DNA of 61,150 nt from Enhygromyxa salina (GCF_002994615.1 NZ_PVNK01000292.1:1-61150), one strand, 5' to 3'. Counted from the first letter of the stretch, positions 16,723 to 28,961 are shown. A program made the numbers and translations. Notes: generated from the sequence alone by a model not told the origin.

Positions 16723-17271
16723 ATGCCGCTGCCACGCAAAAAGACCTTCGTCGTGTTCAAGGAGGCCCCCAAGCTCGGGCCCTACGACGAGCGCCCGATG
16801 CTCCCGGACGCCGTCCAGACCCAGGTCTGCCTGAGCCGCAACGACGGCCCCCAGCCCTTCTTCTTGATCTGCGAAAAAGACACGCTGCTGGCGGTGTTCT
16901 CGGGCACGGGCAAGGTCGAGTTCAAGGACACCGGGGTCCACTACTTCTCGCTCGAGCCCGGCGACCACGTCTACGTGCCCGCGGGCGCGCCCACCCGGCT
17001 CACGGCCCTGACCGAGACGATCATCATGCGCTACAAGGCGCGCGAGCCGGGGCTCGAGGGCGTGGCCTGGTACTGCGAGTCGTGCGGCGCCGAGCTCTAT
17101 CGGCACGTGTTCGACACCGCGCAGACCCACCCTCAAGAGGGCTACCTCGCCGGCTGCGAGGCCTTCAACGCCGACGAAGCCCGGCGCAGCTGCGCCTGCG
17201 GTGCGACCCACCCGCCCGTCGATCTCGCGCCCTACCGCTGGGCCGAGCTGGCCGGGCAACTGCGCGCGTAG
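16723..17271 (+). CDS. 3-hydroxyanthranilate dioxygenase-like cupin lacking metal ligands
   Basis: A 182-residue protein whose overall layout matches 3-hydroxyanthranilate 3,4-dioxygenase: the GDHVYVPAGAPTR cupin strand, then WYCESCGAELYRHVF and SCACGATH forming a four-cysteine metal site. In the family the catalytic iron is bound by His-Glu in the first cupin motif and His in the PPRVPHSP-like segment. Here the corresponding places read FFLICEKDTLLAVF and VPAGAPTRL, without those residues. The protein therefore looks catalytically dead or altered, while the cysteine site is kept. It is the last gene of the 15758-17271 operon and may partner with the preceding cupin. Confidence 0.75.
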   Translation: MPLPRKKTFVVFKEAPKLGPYDERPMLPDAVQTQVCLSRNDGPQPFFLICEKDTLLAVFSGTGKVEFKDTGVHYFSLEPGDHVYVPAGAPTRLTALTETIIMRYKAREPGLEGVAWYCESCGAELYRHVFDTAQTHPQEGYLAGCEAFNADEARRSCACGATHPPVDLAPYRWAELAGQLRA

Positions 17272-17287
17272 CTCTGGTCTGGTCTGG

Positions 17288-19273
<1,986 letters not shown>

Positions 19274-19418
19274 GGATCTGATTGGCGCCGGAGCCGGCGT
19301 CGCGAGCGTCGTCGTTTTGAGCCCGACTCGGCCGGGCCAAAGCTCATACTCGTCGGCGTTTCGATTGGAGCCAGCAACGCTCCCAAGCGCGCCGCGATCG
19401 GCCGCCGCCGCCGCCGCC

Positions 19419-22400
19419 TCATTGGCATCCAGCGGCGAGCTGCTCGGACTCGTCGACGGCCGGGAGCGCGATCATGAAGCAGGTCCCCTCCCCGAGCGTT
19501 GTCTCGACCACCAGCTCGCCGCCGTGATCCTTGACGATCCCGTGGGACACGGCGAGCCCGAGGCCGGTGCCCTCGTAGCGATCTTTGGTCGTGAAGAAAG
19601 GGTCGAAGATCCTCGGCATGACGTCGGCGGGGATCCCCGGACCCGAGTCACGCACGGCGATGTGGACCCAGCCGGGCCGCTCGGATCGCTCGATGCGAAT
19701 GTCGATGCGCTTGCGATCGTCGTGGGTGCCGTAGCGCTCGTTGAGCGCGTCGCGTGCGTTGGTGACCAGGTTCATGACGACCTGCTGGATCTGCTGAGAT
19801 CGGCAGCGCACGAAGGGCAACCCCGGGTCGGTCTCGAACTCGATGGTGATGAAGTCCCCGGTCAAGAGCGAGCGGACCAGCGAGAGCGTCGAGGCGACGA
19901 CCTCGCGCAGCTCGACCGTCTCGAGCGCCAAGGTGGCGTCTTGACGCGAGAACGCCAGGAGGTTGCGCACGATCGTCGCGACGCGGTTGGACTCGTAGAT
20001 GATCTCGGTCGCAAACTCGACCATCGTGCTCTCGCTCGAGCTCGACTGGATCAGGTCGGCGTAATTCATGATGCCCTGGATCGGGTTGTTGATCTCGTGG
20101 GCGACGCCGCTGGCCAAGGTCCCGACGGACTCGAGCCGCTGATGCTGACGGATCTGGGCCTCGAGGCCCTGCTTCTCGGCCTCGGCCCGCTTGCGCGCGC
20201 TGATGTCGGTTGCGACGGCGACCGCGTTTCGATGGAGGCTGTCGGTCTCGCCGAGCAGCGTGCGTCGGACCTCGATCGGGGCGACGCGGACGGCGTACCA
20301 GCGCTGGAGCCCGGCGTGGGGCACGAACTCGAGCTCGAGCTCGCGGCGCTGCCCGTGGTCGAGCACGGCCGCGACGGCCTCGCGCCACGCGCTCGCCGAT
20401 TGGGGTCGCAGCGAGCCCTCGGCGTCATCGTCTTCGTCGCCGTCGAGCCCGGTCAGCGGCCCGCTGTGGTTGCGGAACACGACCCGCCCGCGCTCGTCGA
20501 GCAGGGCGATGAGATCGGGGGCGCCGTCGACGAGCGAGCGCCAGCGGGCCTCGCTGCTGTGCAGCGCGCTGTAGAGCTGGGCGTTCTCGAGCGTGCTCGC
20601 GGCCTGGCCGGTGATCAGCTGCAGCGCCCGGATGCTCGTCGGGCTGAAGCCGTGGGTCGTGAGCCGGTTCTCGAGCACCAGGGCGCCGAGCCGGCGCTCG
20701 CCCTTGACCAGCGGCAGCGCCAAGACCGAGCGGACCTCCTCGCGCTCGAGGTAGGGATCTCCGGCGAAGCGCTGATCGGCCCGGGCGTCGTCGAGCACGA
20801 CCGACTGACCGCTGCGCACGACGAAGTTGATCAGCATGCTCGGGGCCCGCTCGCCAGCGTCCCGGAGCAAGGGCGGGTCCGCGAAGATCGTCGGCTCCCC
20901 GACGGCGCTGGCCTCGGCGACGAGGGTCAGCTCCCGGCCCTGGTCGAGCACGATCAGCCCGCGGTCGGCCCCGACGCTGGTCAGCGCGGCGTCGAGCACC
21001 CGGCCGATGACCTCGTCGAGGCGGAGGTCTTCGCTGATCGCCCCGACCGTGCGCAAGACCGCGGCGAAGTCGAGGGGCGGCGTGGTCCCGGACACCGACG
21101 TGCCGCGCCTGCCGGGACCACGCGACTCGAGCGCGCGCGGGCTGGCGCTGCGCGGGGGGTCGCCGCGGCCCCCGAGCTCGGCGAACAGCACGGGGTGGGC
21201 TTCGATCAGCTGGTCGAGCTTGGCGTCGGCGCCCCAGGCAGCGTAGGCCGTCCACGCCTGCTGCCTGGCCCCATCGACGAGCGCGCTCATGCCCTCGCGC
21301 TCGAGCAGCGCGGCGAGCTGCTCGGCCGCGAGCCCCTCGATCCAGCGACAGCCCCGCTTGCGGGCCAGGGCCCACGCGCGATCGAGCAGCCGAACCGCCT
21401 CCCCGACCCGGCCCCGGACGGCGCAGCGGAGCCCACGCGCGAGGTAGAGGTAATGCTCATAGTTGGCCGCGCCGTGCTCCGTCCAGCGCCGGAGCGTGCG
21501 CAGGCCCTTGCGAGCCGCGGCCGCGGCCGACGCAGAGGGCGGGTGACCGCCGAGCAGCTGCCCGTAGTAGGCCACGCAGGTCAGCACGCACGCGCGGGCG
21601 ATGTACCAGGTGTTGAACACGACCTTCTCGACGTCGTGGATGCAGCGCATGCAGCTGTCGAGCGCGGCCGCGTGGTCGCCAAACACCAGCTCGCGCATGG
21701 CCTTGGCGATGAGCCCGACGTAGAAGTTGGTCGGAGCGCCGTTGTTGGCCAGGATCTGGTCTGGATCGAGGTCCCAGACCTGGTCCCGCTCGGAGCTCTC
21801 GTCGGCCTCGGTCTCGGGTCCGCGCAGCGACAAGCACAGCCCGCGCAGGACCCAGACCATGACCCTCATCTGGTTGGGGCACCAACGCCCGACGTCGCGG
21901 GCGACCCGACGAGCGTGGCGATCGAGCACCCGCAGGTGGGTCCCGATCTCGAGCTGCATGTCTCCGCCGAAGCCGCCGATGAAGCTCGCAGCGTCGAACT
22001 CGCCGGCTTCGAGGGCGGCCGGGTAGCTGGCGTCGAGCTGGGTGACGATCTCGGCGAAGGGGCGCCCGCGGTGAAGAGACAGGGCGCCGCCGAAGGCGAG
22101 CACCCGCGACTCGGACTTGGCCGTGGGCTCGTCGCGGGCGAGCTCGCGGGCGAGGTCTTGCATCGCGATCCCCTCGGCGATCTTGCCGAAGCCGCCGCCG
22201 AGCCCGATCGACAGGTCGCCGATCGCCTTGGTCAGGCTCGGGTGGTAGCCGCGCGCGCCGATGAGCAGCAGCTGGAGACCGGTCAGATACAGAAACAGGC
22301 GGTAGTTGACGGCGAAGGCCGGATACTTGACCTGGTCGACGAGCGCGAGCACGGCGGCGTCACGCGGGTCTTCGCAGCGGGGCATCCTCGCCGTCGCCTC

Positions 22401-25010
22401 GACGTCGAGGTCCCGGGTCAGCGACCACGCGCGGGTCAGCACCACCCTCGCGCGGAGCCGACTGGGCGTGCGCGGGACCGGCGAGCCCAGGCGCGCGAGC
22501 GCGGCCAGGCCCAGATCCACGGCCTCGCGGTAGCGGGTCTCGACCCACAGCAGGCGCACGCGTCGAGCGGCGACCTCGCCGTAGTGATGATCCTCGAGGC
22601 CCCAGTCGAGCAGCTCCGCGAACGCCTCGTCGGCCTCGGCCCTCCGCCCGTTGAGCGCGAGCGAGTACGCGAGCTTGAAGTGGAGGTGGAAGGTCAGCTC
22701 GTAGCCGGGCGCCGCCGCGCCCCGCTCGATGACCTCGTCGCGCAGATCCTGGGTGAGCGCGATGCCGCGAGCGAGGTAGCTCTGGGCGAGCTCATGGGCC
22801 GCGGTGTCCAGCCCGCGCTCGCCCGCGCGAAGGTCGAGCTCGGCGAGCTCGATACGGGTCGCGCGATCGGGATCGGCGGGCGCGCCCGCGTCGAGGTGGT
22901 CGACGATCTCGAACAGCTGCTCGTCGGATTCGGCCAGGCTCGCGAGCAGCTCGCGACCGATCTTCCAGTGCAGCGCCCGCCGCGTCTCGTCGTCCAGACC
23001 CCGCCGCGCGGCGTCCTGGATGCTGTCGTGGACGAAGCGATACTCACCGCCGACGCGGCCGAGCAAGCCGGCGTGCTCGAGCTCGAACAGGCCGGTCGTC
23101 AGCTCGGCGCGGGTCTGGCTCGACACCAGCGCCAGCCGCGGCAGCTCGAAGCGCGAGCCGATGCAGGCCGCGCGTTGGATCACGTCGCGCGCGCTCGAGC
23201 TCAGCGCGTCGAGCTTGGCGCCCATCATCGTGACGGCGTCGTCGGGGATCGGCTCGGCGTCGACGCGGGCCTGGTCCCAGACCCAGCCCCGCTTGCTCGG
23301 ACGCAGGAGCCCGCGCTCAGCCAGCTGGGCCAAGAACTGGCCAACGAAGAGCGGCACCCCGTTGGTCTTGCGCGCGATCGTACGCGCGAGCGCCTCGACC
23401 TCGCGCGCGCCGGGCAGGGCGTCGGCGAGCATGGCCTCGATCGCGCCGGTCGAGAGCCCGCTGAGCTCGAGCCTCCGGGACCGAGGGTGATCGTCGAGCC
23501 CGGCCAGGACCGCGCGCAGGGGATGCTCGTCGCCGAGCTCGTCAGTCCGGAGGGTGAAGAGCAGCAACAGCGGGCCGCTGTGACCATGAACGAGGGCCTC
23601 GAGCAGGGCCACGCTGCCCTGAGCGGCCCACTGCAGATCCTCGATCACCAGCGCGATCGGCCGCCGATCGCTGCACGCGATCGAGAGCAGGCGCTCGACC
23701 GTGACCAGCAGCCGGTTGCGGGCCTCGGCCGCGTCGAGCTGCGCGGGCTTGGGTTGCGGCCCGAGCACGAGCTCGGCGGTCGGACACAGTTCGACGACCA
23801 CGGGCGCGAGGCCACCGAGCCCTGCGCTGAGCTGTCGGCGCCAACGGTCGAGGCGCGCGTCGCTCTCGGTCAGCATCTGCTCGAACAGCATGGTCAGGGC
23901 CTGCTCGAAGCCGACGTAGGGCACCTCGCGGTGCGCGTCGAACTTGCCCCGCAGCATGTAGCCGCCGTGGCCGACGACCGTGGTCTCGAGCTCGCTGACC
24001 AGCAAGGACTTGCCGACGCCGAGCGGGCCGCTCAGGGCCACGCTCTGCCGGCCCCCGGACCCGGCCACGACCGCGAAGGTCTCGGCCAGCTCGGCGTGCT
24101 CGCGCTGCCGCCCATAGAGCCGACGAGGCAGGCGGAGCTGGGTCGTGAAGTCCTCGGCGCCGAGCTCGACCTGCCCGTCATCGAGCTTGGCCTCGTGCAG
24201 CGCCTGGAGCCGACGCAGGTCGGTCGCGAGGCCCGCCGCCGTCTGGTAGCGGTGCTCGGGCGCCTTGGCGAGCAGCTTCATGACCAGGCGCGAGAGCCCG
24301 GCCGACAGCTCCGGGCGCAGCTTCGTCGGCGGGTCGGCCTCGCGGGCGAGGTGGGCGTGGATCAGCTCGAGCGGCAGCAGACCTTCGAAGGGCAGGTGCC
24401 CGGTCAGGAGCTCGTAGAAGGTGACCCCGAGCGAGTAGAGGTCGCTGCGCAGGTCCACCGCGCGGCTGGTCCGGCCCGTCTGCTCGGGCGAGATGTACGG
24501 GAGGGTGCCCGCGAGCACGTCGCCGTCGTAGATGTGGCGACGCTCGCTCTCGAGCAGCACGGAGATCCCGAAGTCGACGAGGTGGACCCGCAGCGACCGG
24601 GGCTCGATCAGGATGTTGGTCGGCTTGATGTCCCGGTGGATGACCCGCGCCGCGTGGGTCCGCGCGAGGATGTCCGCGATCTGTGTTGCGATCGACCAAA
24701 ACTCCGCGATCGCCAGCGGCCTGCCGCCCGCGTACTCCCCAAGATCGACCCCGGGGATCCGCTCGAGCACGAGCACGAGCTGATCCCCGACCCGACGTAG
24801 CTCGCGAGCTGTGACGACCCCCTCGATGTCGAGCTTTTGGATCAGCTCGAACTCGTGCTGGACCCGGTCCTCGTCGGCTTCGTCTTCGATGTTGAAGACC
24901 TTGGCGATCACCGCCCGCCCATCTCGATCGGAGACCGCCTCATAGACGCGCGAGCGCGCGGATTCGCGTAGCGGTCGGATCGCCCGATACTCTGCAAGCG
25001 GAAAGCCCAT
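19419..25010 (-). CDS. Giant Ser/Thr kinase - AAA ATPase - GAF - PAS - histidine kinase
   Basis: About 1863 residues from the ATG at 25010; the frame runs on to 25094 but the extra 28 residues look non-coding. Domain order: Ser/Thr kinase (about 8-265, HRDIKPTN and DFGISVLL), AAA ATPase with Walker A GPLGVGKS (about 323), a long TPR-like helical region, GAF (about 1320-1480), PAS (about 1483-1600), HisKA with GVAHEINNPI (about 1640), and HATPase ending near the C terminus. There is no receiver. The architecture is known from cyanobacteria and myxobacteria, where it is thought to couple kinase and two-component signalling. The ATPase part probably acts as a signal-integrating scaffold. It sits between two hybrid kinases, which could serve as receivers. 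Confidence 0.9.
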   Translation of the reverse strand: MGFPLAEYRAIRPLRESARSRVYEAVSDRDGRAVIAKVFNIEDEADEDRVQHEFELIQKLDIEGVVTARELRRVGDQLVLVLERIPGVDLGEYAGGRPLAIAEFWSIATQIADILARTHAARVIHRDIKPTNILIEPRSLRVHLVDFGISVLLESERRHIYDGDVLAGTLPYISPEQTGRTSRAVDLRSDLYSLGVTFYELLTGHLPFEGLLPLELIHAHLAREADPPTKLRPELSAGLSRLVMKLLAKAPEHRYQTAAGLATDLRRLQALHEAKLDDGQVELGAEDFTTQLRLPRRLYGRQREHAELAETFAVVAGSGGRQSVALSGPLGVGKSLLVSELETTVVGHGGYMLRGKFDAHREVPYVGFEQALTMLFEQMLTESDARLDRWRRQLSAGLGGLAPVVVELCPTAELVLGPQPKPAQLDAAEARNRLLVTVERLLSIACSDRRPIALVIEDLQWAAQGSVALLEALVHGHSGPLLLLFTLRTDELGDEHPLRAVLAGLDDHPRSRRLELSGLSTGAIEAMLADALPGAREVEALARTIARKTNGVPLFVGQFLAQLAERGLLRPSKRGWVWDQARVDAEPIPDDAVTMMGAKLDALSSSARDVIQRAACIGSRFELPRLALVSSQTRAELTTGLFELEHAGLLGRVGGEYRFVHDSIQDAARRGLDDETRRALHWKIGRELLASLAESDEQLFEIVDHLDAGAPADPDRATRIELAELDLRAGERGLDTAAHELAQSYLARGIALTQDLRDEVIERGAAAPGYELTFHLHFKLAYSLALNGRRAEADEAFAELLDWGLEDHHYGEVAARRVRLLWVETRYREAVDLGLAALARLGSPVPRTPSRLRARVVLTRAWSLTRDLDVEATARMPRCEDPRDAAVLALVDQVKYPAFAVNYRLFLYLTGLQLLLIGARGYHPSLTKAIGDLSIGLGGGFGKIAEGIAMQDLARELARDEPTAKSESRVLAFGGALSLHRGRPFAEIVTQLDASYPAALEAGEFDAASFIGGFGGDMQLEIGTHLRVLDRHARRVARDVGRWCPNQMRVMVWVLRGLCLSLRGPETEADESSERDQVWDLDPDQILANNGAPTNFYVGLIAKAMRELVFGDHAAALDSCMRCIHDVEKVVFNTWYIARACVLTCVAYYGQLLGGHPPSASAAAAARKGLRTLRRWTEHGAANYEHYLYLARGLRCAVRGRVGEAVRLLDRAWALARKRGCRWIEGLAAEQLAALLEREGMSALVDGARQQAWTAYAAWGADAKLDQLIEAHPVLFAELGGRGDPPRSASPRALESRGPGRRGTSVSGTTPPLDFAAVLRTVGAISEDLRLDEVIGRVLDAALTSVGADRGLIVLDQGRELTLVAEASAVGEPTIFADPPLLRDAGERAPSMLINFVVRSGQSVVLDDARADQRFAGDPYLEREEVRSVLALPLVKGERRLGALVLENRLTTHGFSPTSIRALQLITGQAASTLENAQLYSALHSSEARWRSLVDGAPDLIALLDERGRVVFRNHSGPLTGLDGDEDDDAEGSLRPQSASAWREAVAAVLDHGQRRELELEFVPHAGLQRWYAVRVAPIEVRRTLLGETDSLHRNAVAVATDISARKRAEAEKQGLEAQIRQHQRLESVGTLASGVAHEINNPIQGIMNYADLIQSSSSESTMVEFATEIIYESNRVATIVRNLLAFSRQDATLALETVELREVVASTLSLVRSLLTGDFITIEFETDPGLPFVRCRSQQIQQVVMNLVTNARDALNERYGTHDDRKRIDIRIERSERPGWVHIAVRDSGPGIPADVMPRIFDPFFTTKDRYEGTGLGLAVSHGIVKDHGGELVVETTLGEGTCFMIALPAVDESEQLAAGCQ

Positions 25011-25311
25011 GCTCGGCGGGGCCCGAATAGTACCCTGTAGGAACCGGGGCTGGTGGATTGATAGAGATTGCGAATTGCGCAGATCGCGGATCACATCTCT
25101 GCTCTAACGAACAGTGGCCCCTCGAAGCTGAGCATATTGATACTCGGGGCGATCTCGCCCCACCCCAGCCGATGGGCCCGACTCCACACCAAACGACCCC
25201 GGAAACGAATTACGAGAACGCTGTTTCCGCGATGCTTCGAGTCATGAGTTCATTGACCACTCCAGCAACATCAATTGGCAATTACAGACATTATCCATTC
25301 AGCGATCGAGC

Positions 25312-27366
25312 TCAGGCTTCGGCCATCGCCTGCTCGATCGCTCGGCCGAGCTGGGCGAAGCGAAATGGCTTGTGCAGGAACGCACCAATGCCGAGATCGT
25401 CGAGCTCACGCAGCGCCATGTTTCTGAGGTGACCGGAGATCATGACCACGGGCAGGCCGGGGCGCAGCTCGCGGAGCTCGCGCAGACAGTCCGGCCCGCT
25501 CATCCTCGGCATGACCGTGTCGAGGATGACCAGATCGAGGTCTTGGAGGTGGGCCCGGGCCAGGTCGAGGGCCTCGCGACCGTCGCTGGCCTCGAGGACC
25601 TCGCCGCCCTTCATCGTGAAGAACGCCGAGATCGTCCGCCGCACGCTGCGTTCGTCGTCGACGACGAGCACTTTCAAGGGCTTGGTCGCTGCGCTGACGG
25701 TCTCGGCGGTCGGCCGCAGCGGCTCGTCTCGATGGGCTGGGAACAAGAGCCGAAAGGTGGTGTGGTCCCCCAACTCGCTCGAGACCGAGATCCCGCCGCC
25801 GTGAGACTCGAGGGTGGCGTAGACCATCGACAGACCCAGCCCCGTCCCGCGGCCGACCTCCTTGGTCGTGAAGAAGGGCTCGAAGATCTTGGCCTGGAGG
25901 GCCTCGTCCATGCCGACGCCGGTGTCGCGGACGCAGAGCTCGACGTAGGTCCCGGGCGCGAGCTCGCCCGCCTCGGCGGCGCAGGCTTCGGCGTCGAGGG
26001 TGACGAGCTCGGTGCTGATCTCGAGCACCCCGCCTCTCGGCATGGCCTGGTTGGCGTTGATCCCGAGGTTGAGCAGCGCGTTTTGGATCTGGGTCTTGTC
26101 GCCGCGGATCGTGGCTCGGGGGGCGTTGAGGCGCGTGGAGATCTCGACCCGCTTGTCGACGCTGTGGCGCAAGATCGCGATCGCGTCCCGGATCGGCTCG
26201 TGGAGGTCGAGGACCACCTTGGCCTGCTGGTCGGAGCGCGAGAAGGCCAGGAGCTTGCGGGTCAGGTCGGCGGCCCGGCCGGCGGTGTCGAGGATCAGCT
26301 TGAGCTCGTCCGCGCCCGGGCTGGCGGCGGGGATCCTCTCCAGCCCGAGCAGCTCGGCGGCGCCGATGATCCCGTTGAGCATGTTGTTGAAGTCGTGGGC
26401 GATGCCGCCGCTGAGCTGACCGAGCGAGTCCATCCGCGCGGCGTGCTGGACCTGAAGCTCGAGCTGACGCTGCTCGGTGACGTCGCGCAGCACGAACACC
26501 GCGTGGAGCTCGAGCCCCTCGCCGGGGCTGGGTGAGACGACGATGTCGAGGACCCGCGCGGCGCCGCGAGCAGTGGCGAGCTCGGTGTCGCCGAGGCGCA
26601 AGGATCGCTGCTCTTGGATCGCCCGGCTCGCGGCCGCTTGGAGCTGCTCGCCGAGCGCGGGGCCGACCAGCGTCGACAGCGAGCCCCCGAGCTCGGGCGC
26701 GCTCACGAACAAGGGCTCGGCGGCGGCGTTCCAGTGACGGATCCGCGCGTCGGCGTCACACACGAGCACGGCGTCGGGCAGCGACTCGAGGATCGTGCGC
26801 AGGGCGGTCTCGCTGCGAGCGAGCTCCGCGGTCCGATCTTCGACGCGCTGCTCGAGCTCGTCTCTGGCCCGCTCGAGCGCTCGGTGGGCGACCCGGAGCG
26901 GCGTGACGTCGTAGATCCAAGACAAGACGCAGTCGACGCCCGCGAGGCGGATCGGCTCGAACGTAAGCAGGACCCAAAACACTTCGCCGTTCTTGCGACA
27001 CATCCGCGCGGGTTCGTCGGGCAGCGGCTCGCCGCGCTCGTAGGCGCCCACGAAGGCGTCGCGGTCGGCGGGGTCGGCCCACGAGTCCCGGGCATGGCGG
27101 ACCTCGTCGATCTCGACGCCGAAGATGTCGGCGCAGCGCTGGTTTTGGTAGACGACGAGCGAATCGGCGGTACGCGCGATCCCGACGCCGACCGGGCTCG
27201 AGTCGAGGATCAGCTTGATGTGCTCGGCGCTGAACTCCTCGTCCGAGAAGCCCTCGTTGATCGCCCGCAGCGAGCCGAGCCGCTCGTTGCGATGGGCACG
27301 AAGCTCCTTGCGAAGGACGGCGATCTGGCCGAGGAGCTCGCCTCGAGTCGTTGGTAGGTCGGCCAC
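25312..27366 (-). CDS. PAS-PAS hybrid sensor histidine kinase with receiver
   Basis: A 684-residue cytosolic kinase. An N-terminal coiled segment (GELLGQIAVLRKELRAHRNER) is followed by PAS (about 50-170), a coiled linker (RVEDRTAELARSETAL), a second PAS (about 190-310), HisKA with GIAHDFNN (His about 324), HATPase with GTGLGLSMVYATLESHGG, and receiver with ILDTVMP (Asp about 615). It is separated from the giant kinase by 300 bases of relatively AT-rich DNA that must hold the promoter of that gene. Confidence 0.87.
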   Translation of the reverse strand: MADLPTTRGELLGQIAVLRKELRAHRNERLGSLRAINEGFSDEEFSAEHIKLILDSSPVGVGIARTADSLVVYQNQRCADIFGVEIDEVRHARDSWADPADRDAFVGAYERGEPLPDEPARMCRKNGEVFWVLLTFEPIRLAGVDCVLSWIYDVTPLRVAHRALERARDELEQRVEDRTAELARSETALRTILESLPDAVLVCDADARIRHWNAAAEPLFVSAPELGGSLSTLVGPALGEQLQAAASRAIQEQRSLRLGDTELATARGAARVLDIVVSPSPGEGLELHAVFVLRDVTEQRQLELQVQHAARMDSLGQLSGGIAHDFNNMLNGIIGAAELLGLERIPAASPGADELKLILDTAGRAADLTRKLLAFSRSDQQAKVVLDLHEPIRDAIAILRHSVDKRVEISTRLNAPRATIRGDKTQIQNALLNLGINANQAMPRGGVLEISTELVTLDAEACAAEAGELAPGTYVELCVRDTGVGMDEALQAKIFEPFFTTKEVGRGTGLGLSMVYATLESHGGGISVSSELGDHTTFRLLFPAHRDEPLRPTAETVSAATKPLKVLVVDDERSVRRTISAFFTMKGGEVLEASDGREALDLARAHLQDLDLVILDTVMPRMSGPDCLRELRELRPGLPVVMISGHLRNMALRELDDLGIGAFLHKPFRFAQLGRAIEQAMAEA

Positions 27367-27392
27367 GTCGTGCGTCGAGCCAGAACCAAAGC

Positions 27393-28766
27393 CTACATGA
27401 GCCCGCCGAGGCGGACGAGCTCCTCGCCGTCGGCTTGGGACAGGACGTGGATGCGCTGGCCGTATTTCACGAATACGACGCCGTCACCGACGACCATCCC
27501 ATCGACGTTCTCGACGCTCGTGCGGGTCAAGGTCGTCTCCCACTTGGTCGAGCCATCGACCAGCGAGAGCTGACGAATGCGGGCGTTGTTGTCACTCGAG
27601 GGCACGAAGCTGACGATCGCGTCCGCCCCGACATACTCGGCCCGCGGCTGCCCCAAGCCGCGGTCGACGGTCTCGAGGCTGCCGGCCTTGGTCAGCTGGA
27701 CCCGCCAGGTCTCGGCCTTGGTCCCGCGATCGTAGCCGATCAGGTAGGGGACATCGGTGCCCTTGTCGCGGGTCGCAAAGGCGAGCCCGTGGGGGTTGGC
27801 GCAGCGCTTGGCCTCGGCGCTGTCACGACGTCCGAGCGCGAACGGGAGATCCTGCTCGGGACAAAAGGCCTGCTGAACCCGCAGACCGTCGTATTGGTCG
27901 TACTTCAGATCGAGCTTGCCCAGCTCGGGGATCAGCTCGTAGCCCGTGTCGTCGCGCAGAGTCTTGACCGCGGCGCCCGGCTCGGACGCGGCGGGCGTGA
28001 CCTTGCCGCTGGCCAGGTCCAGATCGTGGCCGGCCTCGTCGATCGTCGCGACCCACAGGTGGTCACCGTCGACGGTGACCACCTCGAGCGCGTCCGGCAA
28101 GCTCGCAACCCAGCGCTCGGCCCCGGACCCGCCGTCGTAGGCGTAGAGCGCGGCCCCCACGCCGAACAGCACGAGCTTGGACTGGGGCTCGAAGTAGAGC
28201 GCGGAATTGGGCAGGTTCGCGCGCTTGCCAAGGTCGACCTCCCACAGCGTCGACCAGTCGCTGCCCGACATCGCGGTCAACAAGAGCTGCTCCGAGCCGG
28301 GCTCGGTGATCGTGCCGATGATGTCGTCGGTCCCGTCGCCGTTGACGTCGGCGACGAAGGGCCGCTTGCTGTTCCAGCCGTACTTGCGCGCGTTGACCCC
28401 GGACTTGTTGCTCCCCTCGAAGCCGACACCGAGGCCGTCGAGGAGCTCGGAGGTCGTCTGCAGGCCCATGAAGGTGCACATGCCGCCGATCAGCATCGGG
28501 AGGCAGGTGGTGAGCAGGATGATCGTGAGTACGCCCCGGCCCGCGCCCCCGCCCGCGTTCGCGGCCTGCGGAAGGTTGACCTGGGCCGGCGGCGGCGGGA
28601 AGGAAGTCTGAGGTTGCGGCGGCGGCGGAGCCTGCCGCGGCTGCTCGTGGACCGTCCGCTTGATCTGGTTGGTGGTCCCGCAGTAACCGCACTGGATCAC
28701 GCGACGGTCGTCCATGGCGTCGAGGTTGGCGCCACAGCCCTGGCAGACGAGTTTGACGATCGCCAT
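27393..28766 (-). CDS. Zinc-ribbon, membrane-anchored beta-propeller protein
   Basis: A 457-residue protein. The N terminus is a zinc ribbon (C8xxC11 and C26xxC29, VCQGCG and CGYCGTTNQ). A Pro-rich segment and one transmembrane helix (about 77-97, LTIILLTTCLPMLIGG) follow. The remainder is a beta-propeller with an FG-GAP-like motif DVNGDGTDDIIG and PQQ-like repeats (DGGSGAERWVASL; VDGSTKWETTL). The ribbon would be cytoplasmic and the propeller extracytoplasmic. Function unknown; a sensor or scaffold is possible. It ends 26 bases before the kinase at 27366 and may share its transcript. Confidence 0.8.
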   Translation of the reverse strand: MAIVKLVCQGCGANLDAMDDRRVIQCGYCGTTNQIKRTVHEQPRQAPPPPQPQTSFPPPPAQVNLPQAANAGGGAGRGVLTIILLTTCLPMLIGGMCTFMGLQTTSELLDGLGVGFEGSNKSGVNARKYGWNSKRPFVADVNGDGTDDIIGTITEPGSEQLLLTAMSGSDWSTLWEVDLGKRANLPNSALYFEPQSKLVLFGVGAALYAYDGGSGAERWVASLPDALEVVTVDGDHLWVATIDEAGHDLDLASGKVTPAASEPGAAVKTLRDDTGYELIPELGKLDLKYDQYDGLRVQQAFCPEQDLPFALGRRDSAEAKRCANPHGLAFATRDKGTDVPYLIGYDRGTKAETWRVQLTKAGSLETVDRGLGQPRAEYVGADAIVSFVPSSDNNARIRQLSLVDGSTKWETTLTRTSVENVDGMVVGDGVVFVKYGQRIHVLSQADGEELVRLGGLM

Positions 28767-28840
28767 ATGCCGCGCAGTATAGCGCGCCCGCCGGAGCCTT
28801 CATCCGGCTGCAGCTAACTGACCCTGGCAAGTAACCCAGG

Positions 28841-28915
28841 CCTGTCGAAAAGGCCCCCTCGCTGCGGCGGCGAAGCCCCTCCGCTCACCCCAAACGCTCG
28901 CCTCTCGGCTCGTAC
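28841..28915 (+). repeat. 75-bp dispersed repeat, copy A
   Basis: The sequence from CCTGTCGAAAAGG to GGCTCGTAC is almost identical to 60099-60174. Both copies lie within 50 bases of a 166-bp CTAG-bounded element. The gene-free stretch 28767-28961 holds only this repeat. Confidence 0.75.
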
Positions 28916-28961
28916 TCACCCTAAATCATTCATCTTTTTCAATTCCGCGCTCGAGCGAGGG

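Noticed and set aside
19317..24800. An 1827-codon open frame on the plus strand.
   Set aside because: It is the exact antisense of the giant kinase, whose domains are unambiguous. High GC3 makes antisense stops rare; the peptide is Leu/Arg/Asp-rich without any domain.
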